Shown here: piece by piece, positions 23,584 to 28,454 of the stretch
Numbering within the stretch: the first letter of the stretch is position 1
Layout: each line of letters begins with the position of its first letter
Virus record (IMG/VR): IMGVR_UViG_3300007276_000216
Coordinates: 1 to 28,454 of that record
Reading direction: 5' to 3' (one strand)
Origin: a virus
Length of the DNA: 28,454 nt
The notes under the pieces: generated by a model
What the model was told of the DNA's origin: nothing
Seen by the model: the letters and a program-made list of their open reading frames with translations, nothing else
The model's database searches: none
Position numbers and translations under genes: made by a program

Positions 23584-25260
23584 ATGGAAGTAACTAATTG
23601 TACAGATATAAATGGAGTTGCGTTAAATGAAGTTCAATTTAATGTGGATGGAACAGTTGTAGGTATTATTGAAATAGATAATATTAATACAACTAGTAAT
23701 TTAAGCTGTGCTTGTTGTGAAGCTCAAGGTTGGGTATTTGACCCAACTGATACAAAGTGTTACTGGGCTGCTTCTTGTTTAACTGGTGGTACTTATAATA
23801 TTGTGTTGGACCCAGTAGGTAATACAGGGGCTTTATTTCAAATAGATGAGAATCAAGAAGGGATATGTAGTTTAGAATTAGAATTTGATTGGTTACTTAA
23901 ATTTGATTGTACCAAGGTTAAATTACCACTTAGACAACTATTAGAAGAATTAAAATTAAACGTACAAATTGAAAAAGTAATTTTTGATGAATCATTACCA
24001 ATACCCAATAATTTAGAATCGGTAGCTTCTGAATCTATGTTTGATATAAATAATATTTTTACATATTTAGATGGTAATGAAAATACTGGTTTATTATTAT
24101 CAGGACCTGATAATAATTGTGGACCAATTTATGAAAACTTTTTAAATGATTTACAACCTAATGATGATGTCGTTAATGAATTTTCATTAAATTCTGATTG
24201 GGTTAGATTTAGAATGGTTATTGAAGATTTAGAAATTCTAGAAACAATTTATAATGAAAGGCTTAAGATATCTATTCAAGGTAACAGTCTTGCTAATTTC
24301 TCAATATTAATTGATAATGTTAAATTAAATAGACTGTGTGATGTACCAACACCATCACCGTTCTTAGATGAAGAATGTCCTAAATTTGAACTTAAGAGGG
24401 TTATTGATAATAAAAAATCATGGGTTGAAAAAACTGAATTTGAAGTTAGACAGTTTAATTTAGATAGAAGGGAAACTAGTTATAGTATTAACGAAGAAAA
24501 ATTATCAATCAACACGAAAGAAGTTGATTTACGTATTAATCCATCCCAAGCCATTGAAACCGATGTATTTAACAGTATTAGGGAAAACCCTTGTTTATTA
24601 GCTCCAGCAACTGGATGTACTTCAGGTGATACACATGAATGTGTTGATTTAACACCACTTATTACTGTACCATTAACTGAACTTATTGATGATAATGAAC
24701 TATTAAATATGTTAATTGATGCTAAAAGTAGAAAAACTATTAGAGCTTATCCAACAATAGATTTATTATTTTATAGATATAAAAATGCACAAGAACATTG
24801 TGGGTTAAATTTAAATAATATTGATGAAAATTCATTAGACCAATTTATTAATTTAATTGGTACGTATTGGTCTGATTTAATTGAACAATTAGTACCAGCT
24901 ACAACTATTTGGGGTTCTTCATTAACTAATGGTAATAACGCATTTACTTCTAGCAGTTCAAATAAATTTAAATATAAAAAATACACAGCATTCCCATGTG
25001 GTACAACGGCACCTTCTTATGCAGTTCCTAGTCCAACATATTTAGATGTTTCGGTTGATGTTACCTCTCAAGATATAACAAATAGTAATACTACAATCGC
25101 TCAATTATGTAGTGGATTATCAATTAGACAAATCAATGATGGTTCGGAGTTCATCGGAACTGTAACAATTATTGGGGATGGTGAAGGACCATCTTCAGGT
25201 TCAACGATTTCAATTACAGAAACTATCACAGATGAATGTGATAAATTTGAAGATTGTTAA
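23584..25260 (+). CDS. Tail structural protein with one CC unit, 558 aa
   Basis: The family is not confidently recognised. Residues 42-65 form the unit CACCEAQGWVFDPTDTKCYW plus AASC (Cys-Cys at 44-45, C59), the best-formed copy of the motif repeated in the 285-aa protein. The central part (about 95-330) alternates helix-like and strand-like segments (for example LRQLLEELKLNVQIEKVIF). Residues about 385-445, AYPTIDLLFYRYKNAQEHCG ... GTYWSDLIEQLVPATTIWG, look like a conserved core rich in aromatics. The C-terminus is a Ser/Thr-rich beta segment. Its position just before the fibre gene suggests a tail-tip or fibre-attachment role. Confidence 0.77.
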   Translation: MEVTNCTDINGVALNEVQFNVDGTVVGIIEIDNINTTSNLSCACCEAQGWVFDPTDTKCYWAASCLTGGTYNIVLDPVGNTGALFQIDENQEGICSLELEFDWLLKFDCTKVKLPLRQLLEELKLNVQIEKVIFDESLPIPNNLESVASESMFDINNIFTYLDGNENTGLLLSGPDNNCGPIYENFLNDLQPNDDVVNEFSLNSDWVRFRMVIEDLEILETIYNERLKISIQGNSLANFSILIDNVKLNRLCDVPTPSPFLDEECPKFELKRVIDNKKSWVEKTEFEVRQFNLDRRETSYSINEEKLSINTKEVDLRINPSQAIETDVFNSIRENPCLLAPATGCTSGDTHECVDLTPLITVPLTELIDDNELLNMLIDAKSRKTIRAYPTIDLLFYRYKNAQEHCGLNLNNIDENSLDQFINLIGTYWSDLIEQLVPATTIWGSSLTNGNNAFTSSSSNKFKYKKYTAFPCGTTAPSYAVPSPTYLDVSVDVTSQDITNSNTTIAQLCSGLSIRQINDGSEFIGTVTIIGDGEGPSSGSTISITETITDECDKFEDC

Positions 25261-25273
25261 GAGTAATCTTTAA
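25247..25273 (+). terminator. Hairpin spanning the stop codon of the 558-aa gene
   Basis: TTGAAGATT (25247-25255) pairs with AATCTTTAA (25265-25273) through nine pairs, one of them G-U, around a 9-nt loop that holds the stop codon (TAA, 25258-25260). Only a short T-poor tail follows, so it is at best a weak terminator. It directly abuts the promoter-like element, as at the 25/6 junction. Confidence 0.4.
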
Positions 25274-25289
25274 TTATCTTATATTTATA
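25273..25289 (+). promoter_or_regulatory. Late promoter-like element before the tail-fibre gene
   Basis: ATTATCTTATATTTATA is an exact 17-nt copy of 9245-9261. It lies 26 nt before the fibre ATG, leaving room for a short leader. Recurrence before two late genes, each after a hairpin, is the argument for promoter function. Confidence 0.6.
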
Positions 25290-25315
25290 TGTAAACATTA
25301 AATACATATATAATT

Positions 25316-28300
25316 ATGAGTCTTGAAACAATTCTTAATAAGATTGCCGCAATAACCGATGGTGGTAAAAATTCTGCGTTTGAAATGAGGTCAGTTTTAA
25401 CTGATATCACATCTACGTTTTCAGGTGCAACAACCCCTATAACAAACACTTCAGAATTAACCAATGATGGTGAAGATGGTGTTAATCAATTTATAACATC
25501 TGGTGATACAACTCAATTTATAACATCTGCTGATACACCAACAAATACTTCAGAATTAATTAATGATGGTGAAGATGGTATAAACCCATATACTACAATT
25601 ACAGAAGTTTATGGTGGTAGTGTAATTTTAGATGCTAATTATTATAGAATAGAAAATTTTGAATATTTCGTTTATGCTAACAAATATGTTATAAATGGTG
25701 AGTTATTTAATAATTATATTTCAAATACAATTACTTTATCAGGTGCCAGTTTACAAGATAGAATTGATGTAATTGCAATTAATAATGATGAGTCTTTCAG
25801 CGTTATTCAAGGTATTCCAGGTGAAAACCCGATTAAACCAGATATTAGTGGTGAAACTCAAATAGAATTAACATTTGTATTAGTACAAGTTGGTACCACA
25901 GAACCAACTAACGTTTTCGACATATTAATTTATGATGAAAATGTAGGAACACCTACTGAATGGAATACGTCAGTATCTTCAGCACAAGTTATTCCTAATT
26001 ATGGTGGGGATTCACAAAATGGCTCAACTTCAATTGCTTTTAGTGCTGTAACAAGTGCTGATTATATTAATTTTGATTACACCTCTACAATAAGTGGAAA
26101 TGACTTATCAAACATTGTTTTTAGAATTAAATTATTAAATGTAGCACCACATAGACTCTCAATTAGATTATATAATACAGGTACTAGTCAAACAGGACTT
26201 AACTTAAATATTGATAGTGGGTTATTTGGTTTCGATAATACAATATTAAACACTTGGCAAACTATTATAATACCTAAAACACTTTTAGGGGTTTCTGGGA
26301 TGGATTTCGATAGGATTAGAATATTCTCTAGAAGGTCTGGTGTTATATTCTTAATTGATAATATAATAGCACAAAATGGTACATTGGTTATATCAACTGG
26401 ACCAACAATTACAAACACTTCAGAATTAACCAATGATGGTGAAGATGGTATAAATCCTTATGTGAATTCACTTGAATTAAGTGCGGCAACAAGCGGCACT
26501 TCTGAATGGAGTACTTATACAGGAACTAGAGTTGGTGGAGATTTAATTGTTACATTAGCAGATTATGATTTCAGTGGAACTGGAACAAAAATCAATATAG
26601 ATGTTAGTTCTCAAGAAATTTTATTAGATACACAAACTGGGGGGCAGATTATAGTAAATGGGGAAATATTTTCTAAGTATGGAATTGGAGTTTCTTTTGA
26701 AAATGCAGCAGCAACTTTTAATGGTAATTTAAGAGCCAATGTAAGTGATTTTAGAGATTGGATTTTACCAGATGCATCAGGAACTTTAGCTTTAACAAGT
26801 GATTTTGGAGATTATATACCTTTAAGTGGAACAGGAGTTGGAAGTCCTGTAACTGGTGATATTGAATTTGAAGGTAGTTATAGTGAAAAAGGATTTATAA
26901 ATACTTTTACTGATGAAGATTTAGTATCAACCATGTATTTTAGTGATAATGGACTTTATTTACAAGCACGAAACATAGCGGGTACTCTCACATCTACTTT
27001 AAATATTAGAAAAGATGGGGTTGGAATGGTAACAACTGACCCTACTTCTAAAGGAGTGTATTCAAATACTTACCATGCAGCAAATTATGACGACAATACT
27101 TACGTCCAAAAGAAATATGTAGATGATAATTATATACCTCTATCAGGAACACTTTCTGGAAGTCCTGTAACTGGTGTTGTGGAATTAATTTATGAAGGTA
27201 ATAAATTAGGATTTTTCATGGATGTTGGTTCTTATGTAACAAGAATAGGAGTGGATGGCGGTGGGAAACCTTTTATGGAATTTGATGATACACTAGGTAT
27301 TACGGGAGAAGTAAGTAGTATTAATTTGGATAATGAATTTTTAAATATAAACGCAAATCACCCATTATTTAAAGGGATACTAGGTAGTTCATACTACGGA
27401 GCAAACTACACCGATAACACTTATGTTCAAAAGAAATATGTAGATGATAATTATATACCTTTAAGTGGAACACTTTCTGGAAGTCCTGTAACTGGTGATA
27501 TTGAGTTTTCTGAAACCAATAAATTATATAAAGTTGGTGGAGATTCTACTCAATCTATATATTTTGAAGATGGAGATTTAATTATTAGAAGCGAAGATAA
27601 TGAAGGAATTGGAACGGATGTTTCGGATTTTAACCATTTAACTGATGGATTACTTTTAGATAGTAATAATTCTGGTTTTTATGGAATTAGAGGGATTCAA
27701 TATTACGGAGCAAACTACGATGACAATACTTACGTCCAAAAGAAATATGTAGATGATAATTATATACCACTATCAGGAACAGGAGTTGGAAGTCCTGTTA
27801 CAGGAGTAATAGAAAGTACATCTAATAATTGGATTACAACTACTGTAAGTGACCAAGATTTTGTAATTGGAGTAGGCGATGATTTAGATATACTAAACAA
27901 CGCTAATAGGTCATCATCTCTTGAATTGGCTAACGGAGTTACCCAAAGTAAAGCTAGCCTTAGGATTAATAATGCTACTTATGCACAAAGATTTACTTTA
28001 ACCGAAACCTCTGGAGCTAGTTATATTAATATAACAGGTGATAACCCTGCTTTTAAAGGGTTGGATGGTTTTGCATACTACGGAGCAAACTACACAGACA
28101 ACACTTACGTTCAAAAGAAATATGTAGATGATAATTATATACCACTATCAGGAACAGAAGTTGGCAGTCCTGTTACTGGTAGAATTGAGGTTGAAGATTA
28201 TATTGTCAGTATTGGGCATAATGTAAATGAAAGTGCACTTCTAACAGATGGATTATATTCTTATATACTTTGGAACGGAGGGAATGGAGTTACAACTATA

Positions 28301-28454
28301 CAAAGTGGTGAAGTAGGAGGATTTGTGGGAGGTCTTGATATAAGAAACAACGGTTTAGAGTACGATTCATCAGACCCATCATCTAAAGGTATCTACTCAA
28401 CTTCATACTACGGTGCAAACTACAATGACAACACTTACGTCCAAAAGAAATATG
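25316..28454 (+). CDS. Long modular tail-fibre protein (3' end beyond the window)
   Basis: The frame is open from ATG 25316 to the right edge (1046 codons plus one base) with no stop, so the true gene is longer. The N-terminus MSLETILNKIAAITDGGKNS is probably the virion attachment part. NTSELxNDGEDG occurs at residues 44-55, 77-88 and 367-378. Residues about 209-352 read like a jelly-roll carbohydrate-binding module (WQTIIIPKTLLGVSG ... RIRIFSRRSGVIFLIDNI). From about residue 499, unrelated segments of 60-90 residues alternate with a nearly constant linker, YVQKKYVDDNYIPLSGT then GSPVTG (starts near 586, 693, 796, 921 and 1031). Glycine codons shift from mostly GGT to mostly GGA at about 26460. 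It is likely the receptor-binding fibre of a trimeric kind; a C-terminal chaperone or binding tip would lie outside the window. Confidence 0.85.
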   Translation, partial: MSLETILNKIAAITDGGKNSAFEMRSVLTDITSTFSGATTPITNTSELTNDGEDGVNQFITSGDTTQFITSADTPTNTSELINDGEDGINPYTTITEVYGGSVILDANYYRIENFEYFVYANKYVINGELFNNYISNTITLSGASLQDRIDVIAINNDESFSVIQGIPGENPIKPDISGETQIELTFVLVQVGTTEPTNVFDILIYDENVGTPTEWNTSVSSAQVIPNYGGDSQNGSTSIAFSAVTSADYINFDYTSTISGNDLSNIVFRIKLLNVAPHRLSIRLYNTGTSQTGLNLNIDSGLFGFDNTILNTWQTIIIPKTLLGVSGMDFDRIRIFSRRSGVIFLIDNIIAQNGTLVISTGPTITNTSELTNDGEDGINPYVNSLELSAATSGTSEWSTYTGTRVGGDLIVTLADYDFSGTGTKINIDVSSQEILLDTQTGGQIIVNGEIFSKYGIGVSFENAAATFNGNLRANVSDFRDWILPDASGTLALTSDFGDYIPLSGTGVGSPVTGDIEFEGSYSEKGFINTFTDEDLVSTMYFSDNGLYLQARNIAGTLTSTLNIRKDGVGMVTTDPTSKGVYSNTYHAANYDDNTYVQKKYVDDNYIPLSGTLSGSPVTGVVELIYEGNKLGFFMDVGSYVTRIGVDGGGKPFMEFDDTLGITGEVSSINLDNEFLNINANHPLFKGILGSSYYGANYTDNTYVQKKYVDDNYIPLSGTLSGSPVTGDIEFSETNKLYKVGGDSTQSIYFEDGDLIIRSEDNEGIGTDVSDFNHLTDGLLLDSNNSGFYGIRGIQYYGANYDDNTYVQKKYVDDNYIPLSGTGVGSPVTGVIESTSNNWITTTVSDQDFVIGVGDDLDILNNANRSSSLELANGVTQSKASLRINNATYAQRFTLTETSGASYINITGDNPAFKGLDGFAYYGANYTDNTYVQKKYVDDNYIPLSGTEVGSPVTGRIEVEDYIVSIGHNVNESALLTDGLYSYILWNGGNGVTTIQSGEVGGFVGGLDIRNNGLEYDSSDPSSKGIYSTSYYGANYNDNTYVQKKY
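25445..25480 (+). repeat. NTSELTNDGEDG repeat, copy 1
   Basis: This 36-nt unit encodes NTSELTNDGEDG in the fibre and is followed by VNQF. Copies 2 and 3 are at 25544 and 26414. Confidence 0.85.
25544..25579 (+). repeat. NTSELINDGEDG repeat, copy 2
   Basis: This is the second copy, encoding NTSELINDGEDG and followed by INPY. It differs from copy 1 by two bases (AAT for AAC in the first codon, ATT for ACC region in codon six) and precedes the carbohydrate-binding-like domain. Confidence 0.85.
26414..26449 (+). repeat. NTSELTNDGEDG repeat, copy 3
   Basis: This copy is the same at DNA level as copy 1 and is followed by INPY as in copy 2. It lies just after the carbohydrate-binding-like domain, so copies 2 and 3 bracket that domain. 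The codon habit of the gene changes right after this copy. Confidence 0.85.
26810..26866 (+). repeat. Fibre linker repeat, half copy
   Basis: This holds only the second half of the linker: DYIPLSGTGVGSPVTGDIE. It marks the beginning of the modular part of the fibre. Confidence 0.85.
27071..27175 (+). repeat. Fibre linker repeat, copy 1
   Basis: It encodes YHAANYDDNTYVQKKYVDDN followed by YIPLSGTLSGSPVTG. The block CAAAAGAAATATGTAGATGA (27107-27126) and the following ATAATTATATACC are identical in copies 1 to 4. Confidence 0.92.
27392..27505 (+). repeat. Fibre linker repeat, copy 2
   Basis: It encodes YYGANYTDNTYVQKKYVDDN followed by YIPLSGTLSGSPVTGDIE. It begins 321 nt after copy 1. Confidence 0.92.
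27701..27805 (+). repeat. Fibre linker repeat, copy 3
   Basis: It encodes YYGANYDDNTYVQKKYVDDN followed by YIPLSGTGVGSPVTG. It begins 309 nt after copy 2. Confidence 0.92.
28076..28180 (+). repeat. Fibre linker repeat, copy 4
   Basis: It encodes YYGANYTDNTYVQKKYVDDN followed by YIPLSGTEVGSPVTG. It begins 375 nt after copy 3; the module between copies 3 and 4 is the longest one seen. Confidence 0.92.
28406..28454 (+). repeat. Fibre linker repeat, copy 5 (cut by window edge)
   Basis: It encodes YYGANYNDNTYVQKKY and then the window ends. It begins 330 nt after copy 4. The array therefore continues to the right. Confidence 0.9.

Noticed and set aside
27071-28454. Regular repeats that might suggest a CRISPR array
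   Set aside because: The spacing is 309-375 nt, the repeats are in frame within one long coding sequence, and the inserts are coding. They are protein linkers.
1-28454. tRNA genes
   Set aside because: Intergenic gaps are short (the longest is about 220 nt at 60-278) and no cloverleaf with a GTTC-type arm was seen by eye. A tRNA scan was not run.

Overview
The window is one strand of a T4-like (myovirus) phage genome. All supported genes are on the + strand. The DNA is strongly AT-rich with AT-biased third codon positions. Several signs point to a Bacteroidota, probably flavobacterial, host: starts preceded by A-rich rather than Shine-Dalgarno sequence; a good Bacteroidota-type promoter (TTG, 20 nt, TATATTTG) before gene 32; SprB-like repeats (a domain best known from gliding adhesins of this phylum) in a baseplate protein; and tail-fibre linkers of the YIPLSGT..GSPVTG kind. 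No tRNA, integrase, transposon or CRISPR array was seen.

Layout: 1-59 is the tail of an upstream gene, closed by a strong terminator (87-121). 141-8742 is a replication, recombination and nucleotide module: promoter and structured leader, gp32-type ssDNA-binding protein, terminator, UvsX-type recombinase, T4 RNase H-type 5' nuclease, an unknown 198-aa protein, gp41/DnaB-type helicase, then class Ia ribonucleotide reductase NrdB and NrdA. A terminator at 8764-8795 ends it. 8840-28454 is the baseplate and tail-fibre module: gp25, gp6, a small membrane protein, a 1170-aa multidomain protein, four structural proteins of 584, 289, 243 and 305 aa, a 970-aa protein with a tail-protein-I-like patch, three cysteine-rich or beta-rich proteins, and a very long tail-fibre gene that runs off the right edge after at least 1046 codons.

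The first module would copy and recombine the phage genome and supply dNTPs. The second would build the baseplate and receptor-binding parts. Structural genes are tightly packed, often with TAATG stop/start overlaps that suggest translational coupling. New transcription units in the late module seem to start at a recurring AT-rich element (core TTATATTTATA), which at several junctions sits just after a hairpin.

The most unusual parts are: the tail-fibre gene, with nearly identical linker repeats separating unrelated modules and an internal change of codon habit; the 1170-aa protein with three SprB-like domains and a membrane-like segment; a gp32 ending in the cellular SSB tip DDDLPF; and a short N-terminal pattern shared by four neighbouring structural proteins. 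Function calls rest on reading motifs by eye; no database search was run.
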